From Leucogyrophana mollusca (Eukaryota > Basidiomycota > Agaricomycetes > Boletales), in the NCBI GenBank assembly GCA_021014945.1, contig MU266397.1, positions 1 through 64,000 on the forward strand: a DNA stretch of 64,000 nucleotides. The letters are read 5' to 3'. Shown here piece after piece: positions 49,642 through 61,298 of this stretch (positions are counted from its first letter, which is position 1; each line of letters opens with the position of its first letter). A program made the position numbers and the translations under genes. Below the pieces are notes generated by a model. That model was not told the DNA's origin and did no database searches. It saw only the letters and a program-made list of their open reading frames with translations.

Positions 49642-50030
49642 ATGTTGTCCCGTGTCCTTACCGTTCTCTCATTCGCCCGCTTCGCACTCGCTGAAACCAA
49701 GTGCAGGAAAGAAGACATCCAACTCTGCAGCAGTGTCTAAGAGGTGCCGTCCGTGTCCCGATATCTGGGCGGAGCCGTCAACTGATAAGGCCGTTAACTA
49801 GCCTCGCCGTGCTGGTCGAGTCCTGAGTTCAGTCGGCATGGACATCATAGGCAACTATGACGGTTTCGTCGGAATTCTGTGCGAGAGCGTCGGCTCTGAC
49901 AGAGAAAAATCGTCCTGCCGCGGTCGCACATCCCTCTGCTGCCCCGATGGCAACTTCTTCGTAGGTCCAAAAAGCGCTACCCCCTTGTCCCAGGGACCGT
50001 ATAGTGGTTCGAGCTTCACAGTAGCAGGGA
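49642..50030 (+). pseudogene. Hydrophobin pseudogene with premature stop
   Basis: The three-exon pattern of the intact hydrophobin at 50716 is recognisable: exon 1 about 49642-49743 (signal peptide MLSRVLTVLSFARFALAE, one of the CC cysteines lost, in-frame TAA at 49738-49740), exon 2 about 49802-49960 (GMDIIGNYDGFVGILCESV, SSCRGRTSLCCPDG) and a tail after the 49961 donor that contains no final Cys. Signature cysteines are missing in exon 1 and at the C-terminus, so it cannot make a normal hydrophobin. It sits about 1 kb upstream of the intact gene, on the same strand. Confidence 0.7.
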
Positions 50031-50634
50031 GATAACTCTCCTCTTCGAAAGTGGCGAGTCCAGCCCGCGAGATCACCTCATGTGACAGATTCGACAGGCC
50101 AACCTTCGTCAAGGGAAGGACCCCGCTTCTTGTGTGGGGGATAAGTTCATCCGTAAAACCTACCTGTGATAGAAACCTCACACTAAATTTGCTAGCAAAC
50201 TTATTGTCCGCAAGTTTGACGAAGACCTGAAGCATGAAACTGAAGTTACAAGCCCGCAAAGCGGCTCAGTCAGTCTGCATTTACCACGACAGCCAATCGG
50301 CGTCGAAGTGGGTCAACTATTGCATCCGCTCGGAGCTTTTGTCTGTTTGTTCAAAACCTTGATGATCATGATGCGTCCCCGCTCTCGAAAGGATGCTCAT
50401 CCAGTGTGCAAATACGTTGAGTTTTATTTGGACAGGCCTCATTCTGTGCACAATTATAACGTACGGTTGCACATCCGTTAGCTGTGGCCACCACATCAAG
50501 AAGGTTGCGGGTAACCGACCCCGAGTTGACCTACTTACAGGTGACAGGAAGTGACGGACATGCACCACCGTGCCAAGCGCTCTGAACATGTGCTCTAAAC
50601 GGCTACTCATAAGTACCAATGTCGGAGACAATCC

Positions 50635-50641
50635 TATAAAG
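50635..50641 (+). promoter_or_regulatory. TATA box of hydrophobin gene
   Basis: TATAAAG, 75-81 bp before the hydrophobin ATG at 50716, in a 700-bp gap after the pseudogene that holds nothing else I can name. Confidence 0.45.
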
Positions 50642-50715
50642 CTGGTATATTTCCCCAGCCCACCCACAGCAATCTTTCACCTCGTACTCTCCGATCCCTT
50701 TAGGCCTCACACAAT

Positions 50716-51149
50716 ATGTACTCTCGTTTCTTGACCGTCTTGCCATTTGCTCTCCTTGTCGTCGCGCAGGCCCCGTGCCCAAGTGGGACCCTCATCAAAT
50801 GCTGCAACGGCGTTGAGAAGGTAAGTCGTGTCCAGATATCTCTCATTTCTGTTTTCTGAGCGCATTGATCGTTGTATTTCCAGCCTCGCCACGTTCAAAA
50901 CGTTTTGAAACAGATCGGTCTTGCCGACGTCATCGGTCCTAATGACAACCAGTCCGTCGGCATCTCCTGCATAGGCCCTGATAATCGCGGCGGTAGCCCA
51001 CATTGCTACCAGCGCAAGGCGCTCTGCTGCATTGGCGATTTGTGGGTAAGTAATCATCTGTAACTTTCACCAGGGTCCGTTTGGCTAATGCGCTGTGCTT
51101 GCAGAACGGATTGATTCTCTCTCAGTGCGATCCCATTACCCTCCCATAG
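50716..51149 (+). CDS. Class I hydrophobin
   Basis: Small secreted amphipathic wall protein that self-assembles at air-water interfaces and coats aerial hyphae. Three exons (50716-50820, 50884-51045, 51105-51149), 103 residues. Signal peptide MYSRFLTVLPFALLVVAQA. Eight cysteines in class I order: C-x7-CC, then about 31 residues to SVGISC, about 11 to HC, x6 to LCC, and about 12 to SQC, ending DPITLP. The introns fall at the conserved places (after CCNGVEK and after CCIGDLW). Intact, with a TATA box. It is the only complete hydrophobin of the three family members in this window. Confidence 0.93.
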
Positions 51150-53225
51150 GCTGTAACGTTTTGAAGGCAGGATGGGGCAACAGCCATCTATCGTTCCGTA
51201 GAAAACGCTGCTGTTATTCTCTGCCTATTCAATGGAGTGGCATTTCTAAATTGAATTGTGGGCCACTATCGTGATGGCGCCTGGCGTGCAACGGTGACCT
51301 TCCAACAGGACACCGACTCCCGACCGAGGGATCTATGTGTCCTTGCCAAACCTCCCCAAACCGATCCTTGACACTGACACTGTCGTTGTCCACCATGACC
51401 CGACACTGGATACTTCAGAGTGTGAACTCGTTTGCGACACGGGCTGTCGGAGGAGGGAGGCACGTCAGCCTTGAAACATAGAGCGGTATGCCACCCATTC
51501 ACTTTTCCTGCCTATCCCAGACTAATTTCCGCCCAAAGTTCGGTAATGCTAGCTGTCTGATAAGCTCTATCTCCTTGAAACCAGAGATAAAACCCACAGA
51601 TTCAGGCTGTTTGTATGAATCGACTGGGCACGTCAGCTCACTGGCGAGCCCCCTTCAATGCCGAGGCTTTAATAAGCATATATAGTGCCAACATCACCGC
51701 GACAACGCGTTCCGCACCCACTCTTCCGATCTTATTTGTTACTTATTTGATCATCTTTTCCGGCCCTCAGTCGAATAGGAGAGCCCACGGTTCTCTAACA
51801 TGCCAGCGCAGGACTGCAAGATCTCTTCCCAACAAACAGCTATTGCTTCCCAGACACCCGCCCACTGAAATTATTCCGGATAAGCGCCATGCACATCAAG
51901 ACATCAAAGCAACGACCTTGGTTCAAATGGTGACATACTACATAGCCATCTTGCCACACTAAATATACCACTACTGTAAGTCCCTCCCTCATCGGCGCTC
52001 CAGCCCTCTTCTGCCCCTTTTCTCGATTCTTCTATAGCATATTTGTTGCCGGCTGCGCCAATCCTATCCACTTGTCACCACTCCCCTCGCTCTGCGACAG
52101 GTCCCGGTGATTGCCAGATCAATATAAGAGGCTGGTGTTCTTATTGATTGGTTATCTTCGAATATATGGCACTCCCACGTAACCGAACCCGACCAGATTT
52201 TCCATAACGCAGACCAATTACGCAGCTACCAGCCTTCCCATCCCGACCTACGATGAATGGTACATTGGATACCAGCAGCATTAGGGGGACCACAAAGGGC
52301 AAGGTGCGGGGCAAGGTGCGCGCGTGCTCGCATGTCTCGCCGGGTTCCTAACTTTTGGAAAATTTTTCAAGTTTTCATTTGTTGTCTATCGCGTGGCCGG
52401 TAATTTTGCAGGTTCAAATTCCGAGCAGTCTTCAACGTCTGTACCCAACACCTCGTCTCGTTCTTCAAACGGTAAATCTATTTTTACCAAAGTATCATCA
52501 TTGTATGCACGAATGAACCGACGTCGCAGGTAAAGATACTTTGCTCCTTTCAATAGTTGATGCTGCCGCATCCCGCCACAAAAGACGACCCCAAGCGAGC
52601 CCCCCCTCCAGGCCCCAACAATGGGATGTGGGCGTCTTGCGGATTCTTGCCGTGAGCAGTGAATCCAGCACCCCTACCCAATAATCTCCCACCGTGCTCT
52701 TAGCCACTCTTTCTTAATGTTGTTTCTGCGAACCGGCGTTGCGAATCAAGCCGATTACGGCGCTACTACTCCCCTCACCCCGCGGTCGATTCGACTGCGA
52801 CTATGTACCACGACGGATCTAAAGATCACTCGCCAGGTCCTTCCCTGGGGCAGGTGCTACGTTAGCGATGATCTTCGACGACCCAGAATGCGGTGGAGAG
52901 GCCGACGAGATAGGATCATCACTCGCCCGGCGCCTAGCAATGATGTACATTCATCATGCCGGGCGCAGACGCACATTGACTTCTCCGACTTGTTGGCGAA
53001 CACACCGGTCCTCGAGTTCTGGTTCTACCATGGAAGCAGCATACGCGACCCGGCTTTTCGATAACGTCTTCCCCAACGCTCCAGGGTCATATATAGAGGG
53101 GCGTGTATGGCTGGATATGCACCCTTGACTGCTCTACACAAAGTAGCTGCACTGCATCAAGCTACTCGCGTTCCTCCGATACACTCTAACTTAACTTTTC
53201 GTATTCTTCAAGCCCTTATCACGAA
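51150..53225. other. 2.1 kb without a convincing gene
   Basis: Several short ORFs (for example 52324-52533, ending in a basic RMNRRRR) lack recognisable sequence or conserved splicing partners. There is a TATA-like catatata at about 53090, upstream of the lectin-like frame. No transposon ends seen. Confidence 0.3.
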
Positions 53226-53674
53226 ATGCCAACTACCATCCCCCGTGCGCTGTGGTTGGTACCGCCGCCAACGCGATATTCCGCGCCTTCTACGTAGGCA
53301 CCGATGGCGGTATTTGTCGGGTCATTGCCAACACTGGTGAGACGACCTCGGTCACAACTCTCTCAATGTGTGCGACTTCTACACGCAACTACTCTCCCAT
53401 AGTGGCTATCGCATGGGCCCGACAGGAACAGTTAATGGTTGTACAGATCAGGATCTACTACATCAGTAGTTCCAGGCAGATTTTCGAGCTCAGTTATGAT
53501 GAAACTGTGGACTGGAGCGGTGGGACGACAACACTTGGCACCGCTGCTGATGACTCCAGGGTTCTCTACAATGCCGTGACGGAGAACTCGGATGGAACAG
53601 TCAACATCAGGGTCGGATACCAGTCCGCAGATGCTCCACAGTATTTCACTGAAGCCTACTATGACAATGGGTGA
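53226..53674 (+). pseudogene. Lectin-like ORF, probably frame-shifted
   Basis: A frame at 53252-53674 encodes VGTDGGICRVIANTGETTS, IRIYYISSSRQIFELSYDE, VDWSGGTTTLGTAADDS, VNIRVGYQSADAPQYFTEAYYDNG. The alternating IRxYYxxxxxxIxExxYD.xxW pattern is the blade repeat of fungal fucose-specific lectin-like beta-propellers, but only about two blades are visible (a full lectin has about six), so it is partial or unusual. The natural-looking ATG at 53226 (MPTTIP) is in another frame; a one-base difference near the run of C at 53237 would explain this, but I have not restored it. It may also be an alternative start or an undetected exon. Sugar binding untested. Confidence 0.35.
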
Positions 53675-54442
53675 ACTACAGTTGTGTTTTAAGTGGACAG
53701 TTGTGTTTGAAGCGGATGGTGATATGGGAGGCACGGGGGGATGGCGAGTGTACTAGTACCCACGTCACCCAGACAAATTATTGGGGTTTCAGAGCTGTTT
53801 CGAGTCGAACATGGTATTTTCCTTGCTATTCGATTTGACCCCTAAAGTTGATGTACTGTGTGCCAGACGGGAGCGGAAGGCAACACCGACTCAGTACGTG
53901 AGACTCCCGCCCCAGCGTCATCATGCACGAAGAAGGGTTCCCAATCCTGGCACAGGATAGCATCCCAAGAATCCGAGGTGTTAGTTTGACTCCGAATACG
54001 CTCGGCTTTCCAGTAATGATGGTTCAAGCGGCAATCCATGCCCCGTATAGTGATGAATAATCAATCAGCGCCCAACAGCTGACTCGCCAGCCGCCTCCGC
54101 AGATGTAGTGGCGCAGAGTGGCGCTCGTTGAAATGGCCTACAGCGCCTGCCTATAAATATATATTCGGCTACTGGGATATGACTGAGTCGGCGTCATCAC
54201 CTGCCGACGAGTAAGTGAACGCGTCACCCAGTACTTCGGAGGCCCATGCGAAGAAATAGCGATGAAAACGGGCGGATAGACTATCCAGTTGTGTCAGCAA
54301 GCCCCTTGCTTTGCAGGTTACTTCGTGGGAATTGTGCCCCGATATAGGGTGGTCCGCCACTTTGGGATGCGGTGGTGAGGAGTTGGTGAGGCTGAGGTAT
54401 AAAAGGTGCAAGAGCAGACAAACACGCAACTCAGGTCATCTC
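53675..54442. other. Intergenic before the tandem pair
   Basis: About 770 bp. A TATAAAA (54398-54404) lies 45 bp before the ATG at 54443. Nothing else recognised. Confidence 0.35.
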
Positions 54443-55332
54443 ATGCATATTCATCAATACCATATAGCCTCTCCGGCTCAGATCATCCGGGACATTTCCC
54501 GTTACCTTCGTCCCGCAAGCAGTTCGGGCCACGGTCGCCTCGCGCCAGACACACTTGGGAGCGAGAGTGGCTCACTCCCTGACGATGCCACACACCTGTC
54601 GGATCGGCCAAGTTCTCAGTTAGATAGCGACGCGTCCGAGCCGAATAGACCAACACCGATTGCTGAGCAGCATGTACCGAGGGGTCGACGTCAATGTCAG
54701 AGGCCACCGGAAAAGCACACCGCCCGAGCGCGAGTGAATTCGCGCAGCGGACCATCCAAAGCGCCAGCGCTCGTGTACAATGACGAATCGCTCTTAAACC
54801 TGGAAGATCCGTGGCCATATACCTTTCAGGTAAGTTTCCGTGGCAAAATTGCTTGTGCTGCCGATGAGTTTCCAATTTGACGGTGCGACGTGTAGCCCGG
54901 AGACAAGGTATGGGTCAACATACGGGTTTGTTGGGTCGGTGCAGACAAAGCAAAGAATATCAAGGGCAGACCAATGTTTTGCTGGTTACCGGGTGTCGTC
55001 CGGAAAGGGCGTATGTTAGTCCCAAGAGTGGGGCGCCAGTTGCTTCATGTCAGTGTGTACTTTGTTAACCGCGTTGGTGCGGCTGAACTGACATCAGGCC
55101 GACAAACGTGTAGCCGAATCGACATTTTTACCATGTACGTGTCGCGTTTGATTACGACAGAGAGATTTCGAGATTGTTCTGCCCGCTGGATGGAAATATC
55201 AAGCCCGATAACCATTACTTTCGCGAGATTGTTCGGGAATTGGATTTCCTGAGGGGAGGCTTTGACACAGAGTTTCTTTTTTGCTATAACCGTTGGCCAG
55301 AACCTGTAATCGTCGAGTCTTCGAGCAGATAA
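54443..55332 (+). CDS. Uncharacterised protein, tandem paralog A
   Basis: Three exons (54443-54829, 54896-55063, 55114-55332), 257 residues. The N-terminal region is disordered (ALGPASSSGHG-type, many Ser, Pro and Arg). The end of exon 1 reads DESLLNLEDPWPYTFQ, followed by exon 2 PGDKVWVNIRVCWVGAD, GRPMFCWLPGVVRKG and exon 3 PNRHFYHVRVAF, SRLFCPLDGNIKPDN, FREIVRELDFLRGGFD. Intron positions and the PGDKV...FCPLDG.IKPDN skeleton are shared with paralog B at 55608. I recall an Agaricomycete family with a GDKVWV...G.V...FAPLNGEIKPD pattern; function unknown. The PGDKVWV segment with a small barrel-like spacing could be an SH3-like or PWWP-like reader, but that is a guess. Confidence 0.7.
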
Positions 55333-55607
55333 TAATATTAGCGCCGGTGATAAAGTATTTATTTATTGCCTATGGTTGGACATCCCCGTTCGAGGATGAA
55401 GATGTAGCTGAGTGCTGAAGAAAAAGAGGTTGGCAGTTGAGTACAGCGATTCGCGCTTTAGCGCTCGACGCCATATTTTCCCACAGCGCCTGCCTTCAAG
55501 TTAGCGCCTGTGCGTGCACAGGGCTATCAGGCAGGCAACCTCCAACTGGTCAGGCTAAGGCTATAGCTACGACGCCAAGTATCGGAACCGAACCCGCTAT
55601 TCTTGCA

Positions 55608-56432
55608 ATGACGCTAAAAAACCATACAAACCCTCCAGCTGAAGACCTCAGCAGTCCACCGCTATCCCCTTCTCTCCCCAAAGTATCTCGTATTCAAATT
55701 ATACAGGAATTCTCTCGAGCGTCGCTGCGCAACATCAGGTCTGGGTTGCGTCGACTCGGACCCCGTCATCTATTCTACGGCGACAGGTGGCATGACAGGT
55801 CGAGAGTTCCTAGGCCAGTGCCACCGGCAGCCAAGTACGACGATATCAGTCTGTTGACTCTGGATGATGCGTGGCCGTTTACCTTCAAGGTGTGCCCCAA
55901 ATTTGAGATGATCGCTGGGGTTCATAGCGCTGACATGAATGTTTGATTTTAGCCCGGAGATAAAGTCTTTGTCAAGATGGATATTGTACTAGTAGGCAGG
56001 ATAACGATACCTCGATGGTATCCTGGAGTTGTAAGCAAGGGGCCGATTAACAAGGCAAGTTCGAAGGATGTCAGTGCCCCCGTTTGTCGTTTTGTGTACT
56101 TGCCCGGATTAATGGCGACCTCTCTTGTCTCGCAGCCGGAACGATGCATCTATATAGTACGCGTAGGACTCCCAGAGGATGGCGAAGAGCCTCATGAGAT
56201 TAACGAGGACTTCTGTCCCCTTGATGGCGATATTAAGCCAGACAACAAGCAGATCCGCGACCTTGTGAGCGATTTTAGATGGCTGGAGGCGGGATGGGAC
56301 AGAAAGATCCCCTTTTGCTTCAGTCCTCGTCCTAATGCTACCTTGCGTTCTTCGAACGACCCTGAAGACCCGCTCGATACCGACTCTGATCTGGGAAACG
56401 ACGCAGTAGAAGAACACGGAGAAGCGCCTTGA
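55608..56432 (+). CDS. Uncharacterised protein, tandem paralog B
   Basis: Three exons (55608-55889, 55953-56093, 56136-56432), 239 residues, same strand and 275 bp after paralog A. Shared: DDISLLTLDDAWPFTFK before intron 1, PGDKVFVKMDIVLVGR and WYPGVVSKG in exon 2, then PERCIYIVRVGL, NEDFCPLDGDIKPDN, IRDLVSDFRWLEAGWD. It ends in an acidic tail (DPLDTDSDLGNDAVEE). The N-terminal parts of A and B are unrelated in detail. The preserved splice sites and independent substitutions suggest both are under selection. No signal peptide or membrane helix. See paralog A for the family caveat. Confidence 0.7.
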
Positions 56433-57030
56433 CGCTCTTCAACGCGTTGTAGGAATGGGATGGACCGAGAGGTTTGTCAGACTTCCTGCCTTACGATATG
56501 ACTAAACTTCCAACTCTTTGGTCTCACCAGACCCAGTATAATCGTTGAGCAAAGCCGGTGGTACCCTCTCATTCCACCCGCCTCCCAAAGGAAGACGATC
56601 ACTTGTGGTTTCTCCTTGTTCTATCTGTAGAGGTTGACAGTGATTCCGACTACGTGACATGCAAATGTACACCAAGAATAACGTCACCTGTGAGTGACCC
56701 TCGTCTGGTTAGATATGTTCCCGTTATGCACCGTACGTCGAAGTACATACAAAAGACAGTCCGGCTTGGCGAGGCGGTATCCAGATTATAAACATAGCGG
56801 ACTCCATTGCATAATGTATGGCTGATTGAAGATCCTCGATAACGGCTCTCCAGGTTCGTCAGGACTACCAAGCTCACAAGTACCAGTCTCTAGGGCTGCA
56901 CAATCATCTTAACTAGCTCTGTAAGATTAATGGGAATAATGAAACTTCGGTGGAAGGCCGCTTTTGGCAAGTTTTGGCGCCTCATTGCTCTGTAACATAC
57001 TACTCGGTTTCGGGCTTACCAGTGACTGCC
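56433..57030. other. Intergenic before kinase-like gene
   Basis: About 600 bp; no coding frame or repeat that I trust. Confidence 0.3.
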
Positions 57031-59097
57031 ATGAAACGCGGATTCCTCAACCGAGCAAAGGAAAAAAAGCGCCGGAGTCGCGGTGTGGCCGCAGCTGCAT
57101 CAGCTAAGAGTACTGCTAGTAGTAGTAGTAGTACACAACCTGGCCAAAATCAAGATAGGTAAGGTGCACTTTGCATCCAGGTCTAACATCCTCCATCTCG
57201 GTTACACAGGCCTCTGCAGAACGAGAAGACGGAATCAGGTCGACAGCCTGAATCTGGGGACGTTTCTTACATAGATCCCACCGCGATCGATCTCCACAAA
57301 GCTCCTGCCCAAATCATCGCCGAGCTTCGTGGACGCGGCGATGACCGAAATCGGGTCGTCTTCCGCGCATGGACGCGCGATCCAGCAGGTCAGAACATAG
57401 TCCCGCTTTCAGCCGACGAGGTGCGCGGGAAGCAGACCTCCAACGGACTCGACCTCTGGGGTGCCACCTTGTACGATTTTTATCGGGTGCGTCGCATACC
57501 CGACCTCAGAACTCTCCAAACCACCTCGACTGGGAGCAGGCTCGCTGCTCATATGCGTAGGTTTGGAGAGCTGGAGTGGGCGAGTGATGAGATCGCGTGG
57601 GCTGATGCAGAGGAGGAACCGAGGGAGGTGTTTCCTTTCGACATCGGGAAACTCATTCAGGAGAGTGAGCGAGGGAAGCCTGGAGTGCCTCTGCTCCGAC
57701 AACGCCTGCCACTGCACCTTCTTCCGAAAACACTCGTCGTACACGATCCGATGAATCTCCTCCACGTCCGGAGGTATCGCGAAGAGTCGGAAGACCATAT
57801 AGATCAAGATCGTGTTCGAAAGTATTCGCTTTGCCTATCCAAGGAAGGGGAGGCTCAAGCTGAGCAGAGCAGAGCCAACGCAGAACAGGAGGAGCGAGAA
57901 TTAGTGGAGCACATGACTTCTGACTACGTTTACATCCCACCCGAGGACTTCTGGGAAATCGACGAAGGCCCTGTCTCAGGCCCTGTCGCGCGCGTCATCC
58001 GCCCGCCCGCTCTAACCGGAATCGAAGAAGCTCGTATCTACCTCACCCCAGCCCTCGAGGACACCAACAAGCGCAAGACACCTCCCACAGAATCCAGCGA
58101 CGACGACGGCGAATCTGAGCCGGACAACACTGGTATTCGGCTAGGTACGGGAAACCATTCCATTGTGTACAAAGCAGAGCTGGAGCTTCCCCGAACACTA
58201 TTCGTCAAGGATGGCGAGGAAGGGGTTTGTAGGCTGTGCATTGCTGAGCTAGTGTCGGACGAGTTGCGTAAATCAGACGAGAAAGAAGCGAACACTGAGG
58301 GTAAGAAGGATCAGTCAAGTGAGCCATCCACTAGTCCTACGAGCAGCCCGGACAAAGGAAAAGAGAAAGAAAAAAGTTCCCCACAACGGTCCTTCCCCAC
58401 CGCCAAGCACACGCGCACGGTCTGGCCCATCGTAACAGTCAGCCTACCACCGGCATGCCCTCACAAAGCACGTGTCCAAATCGCAGCGAAGCTCTCCCTG
58501 GAAGGAGATCCCCATCTGCTAAACGAAGCACACAACTACCAATCGTTTCCCTCGCATTTTTTCGAGCACTGGAATGGCTACAACGTCCTCGAGCCTCTGC
58601 ACGACCCTGTTCCCGTTGGCGCTGTTGTCCCCCAATTTTACGGTTATTATATGCCATGCGCAGAGGACCCAGCCAGTGTGCCTGGCGGCGACGAGCAGGC
58701 AAACCCGAATGACATGGACGTGGACATGGAGACGGAAAAAGCAGAGTCTGTCCCCTATCTCTCGCCCCTCCTCCTTCTCGAGCAGTGCGGCACCCCAGTC
58801 GACCTGGCCACTCTAGCCAAAGATGACAGAACTGAGTGTGCATCACTCCTCTTCCGGTTCCACCACGCAGGATGGCAACACGGATCGTTCGCCGCGCGGA
58901 ACATCCTCGTGCAGAACGGTCCATTGACGGAATGGGATAGTGTGATTGGGAAGAGGACGAGCTTCCGGATGATCGATTTTGGCCGGTCGAGAGGAGTCGA
59001 TAATGGATCAGTTCCGGAGGCCGATTTCCCGAGTGGCAGGGCGATGGAGGAGCACCTTGGGCTTGAGCTATGTCGCTTGCATCACTTTGAAGTTTGA
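57031..59097 (+). CDS. Kinase-like protein with altered catalytic loop
   Basis: Two exons (57031-57158, 57210-59097), 671 residues. The basic N-terminus (KRGFLNRAKEKKRRSRG) and a serine run encoded by agt repeats are disordered. The kinase-like domain starts late: a glycine loop GTGNHSIVYKAEL at about 352-362, a beta3-like AAKLSLEGD with Lys, a long acidic/Ser insertion, hinge LLLLEQCGTPVD, catalytic loop HHAGWQHGSFAARNILV at about 593, and a DFG-like MIDFGRSRG at about 630. The HRD Asp is replaced (QHGSF), while the Asn and DFG persist. This is the arrangement in an Agaricomycete kinase-like family I know by pattern. Activity is doubtful. No partner is evident; it follows the tandem paralog pair. 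Confidence 0.7.
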
Positions 59098-60407
59098 GGC
59101 GCTACGTTGACCGGGAAACTCGGATATACTGGCAATGTTGTTCCAGGAGCCGCACTCTGTGTGAGCTTTCGCTGCCGCCCTTTGCATACGACTGCACTTT
59201 CAGTGCAACATGTCTTGATTCGACGTTAATATGATGAACCGATGCGCCATCACCGCTGATGGTAAGTGCTGTAACATTATCATTTCCATCAGAACATCGC
59301 CGAAACAGTGTTCAGCTAAATATAACCACACCTTTTGCAATGACCATCTCATTGACAACTTGAAAGCTAGATGCCAAACCCGCTTCCATGATTGCTCTCT
59401 GGACGATTCGTCGACTCATGCAGTGTGGCACAGATGGTCCATGAACTGCCACACCTCTGCTAGATCATGCGCCCGATAGATTCCTGGGCATACCCTACTT
59501 GAACAAAGGATCGCGCATGGGCTCGAAACTGTGCGGTAGACTCCCTTTGGAATCAAACATCCCGTTGCCATGTCACCATACTTGTTCAGCTCTTCTCATC
59601 GCTTTTCGACTGCTTTTGCGAGTGCAGGAGCTCCTCGAAGCGCCTGCGTTTGGAAGGTACAAGCTCTTCCTTGGCGTGTTCTCCCTCTGAACGTAGAGCA
59701 TGGGTCTCAGCCTCCACTCCTCTTGACGCGTGAGCATTGCTGCAGCTTCCCTCCCCAGTTTCGGGACCGACACATTCCTCACCTCCTTCAGCCGTTCCTA
59801 GCAGGACGAGGCATTTTCTTTGGCCCGCATAAGCTGATGGCGCGCATATCGGAGAAGTGTATAATACTTCTGTGACTTCTTTTGTGCTGAGGCGAGATTC
59901 TTCTCGGTGATAACGAGCGAGATCTTGGTTCCTTCTGAAGTTTTTTGCATTTCGCAGAGTTCCACACCCTTCTTACAAGGGTACTGTTTTTCGCGGTGAG
60001 TTTACGACGCTATGCTCCAATTCCGCACTTTTGACTTCGGGCTGTTCCTGCACCTGCACCGCTCCAAGCCGTCCCTGTGCACTTGCCAATGCTTTTCGCA
60101 GGCCCTCATTCTCGCATGCGCGCATAATTCGCGAACCGGAGGTAGCGGCGCTGGGCATTGACGGTGACTGCATCAATTTTTCCATCCGGTCTTGTGGACG
60201 GGCGTCCACCCACCACAAGCCATGCTTTGAAGGGCTTGGTCCAGGCCTGGATGCATCGCTTCTCTCAGTCGAACGACAATGGCGATGTGACGACGACGTG
60301 TGTTGTCCATGAGGCGCTACAGCAAGTTGCCAGACGCCGAAATGGGACCTATATATTCGGCTGGGGAAAGTGAGAAACGGCCCTAGACTTTTGGCACTCG
60401 TTTCGAT
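59098..60407. mobile_element. Possible degenerate transposase remnant
   Basis: The minus strand holds broken frames with coiled-coil-like sequence: ENEGLRKALASAQGRLGAVQ near 60090, KNLASAQKKSQKYYTLLRYA near 59900 and a basic stretch ending near 59573. The composition is like the Lys/Arg/Glu-r C-termini of basidiomycete DDE transposases, but no catalytic domain, terminal repeats or target-site duplications are visible. It may only be intergenic DNA. Confidence 0.2.
60350..60356 (+). promoter_or_regulatory. TATA-like box of BTB gene
   Basis: TATATAT, about 52-58 bp before the ATG at 60408. Confidence 0.35.
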
Positions 60408-61213
60408 ATGACTGTCTCGCCACCACCAAAACCAAAACCAGGCCATGTAGAACATCAAAGAAGAGATGAGACATTCTACTTTACAACCGTCGTTTTCCTC
60501 GCAAGTCAACGACCCCTACTTATATGTTGTCGCTCATGCTGATCAAGACTGATGCTCAACCCGAACCAATTGGTGAACAGGTCGAGGGAGTCCTTTTCCG
60601 AGTACCCCGCCATCCGTTTGTGGATGGATCGGACGTGTTTCGACAGTTGCTCCAGCCGTCCGTTCCAGACGGAATCGAGGCAGATGGGTGTAGCAACGAA
60701 CGTCCTCTCCGTCTAGAGCACATCCAGGAGAACGATTTCAAACAGCTTTTAAAAGTCTTGTTCCCCGAGTGAGTGCATTATGGCCCTTCCATCATCTTTT
60801 CCCATCACCCGGCCCAACGTTAATACTCACGCAACCACAAAAGGCCAAAGAATATGCCGAATACATTTGCGGAATGGAGATCTGTCCTCAAACTATCGGC
60901 AATGTGGAAGTTTGAAAGCACCAAGAAGCTGGCTGTCGACCATATGAGCCCGATGATGATGGATCCCGTCGATAAGATCTGTTTGGCGAACGATTACGAC
61001 GTCCAGCAGTGGCTTGTGCCAGCACTCGATGCATTGGCAACGCGGAAGGAGCCCATTGGGATGAAAGACGCGGAGAGGCTGGGGATGGAACTCACACTGA
61101 AGGTGGCAGCGATTCGAGAACGTGGTACTTTCAGCGTCACTCGAGCGTGTCGTTTTTTTGTTTTTGCTTTACTCTTTATTTTTGTACTCGGTTCGCTAGT
61201 AGGTGATAGGTAG
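60408..61213 (+). CDS. BTB/POZ domain protein
   Basis: Three exons (60408-60500, 60581-60768, 60844-61213), 216 residues. The first intron (60501-60580) is GC-AG: CTC|gcaagt. Pro-rich start (SPPPKPKPG), then the BTB fold: RRDETFYFTTVVFL, VEGVLFRVPRHPFVDGSDVFRQLL, LRLEHIQENDFKQLLKVLFP, then FAEWRSVLKLSAMWKFESTKKLAVDHM and GLLVPALDAL-type helices. Agaricomycetes carry many such proteins, with unknown partners. The C-terminus is odd: after AIRERGTFSVTR it ends in the hydrophobic FFVFALLFIFVLGSLVGDR, which looks like a membrane anchor or a frame carried into non-coding sequence; usual members continue with a charged helix. Confidence 0.75.
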
Positions 61214-61298
61214 TGCGGAGTTGTATAGTAAGGTACTCATGTAGTGGTTTTGTGATGGGTAGACAAAAGTTGCAGGATAATCGAGGGTGCCTGTGTGG

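Noticed and set aside
57115..57135. Microsatellite of agt repeats
   Set aside because: Lies within the kinase-like exon 1 and encodes a serine run; ordinary low complexity.
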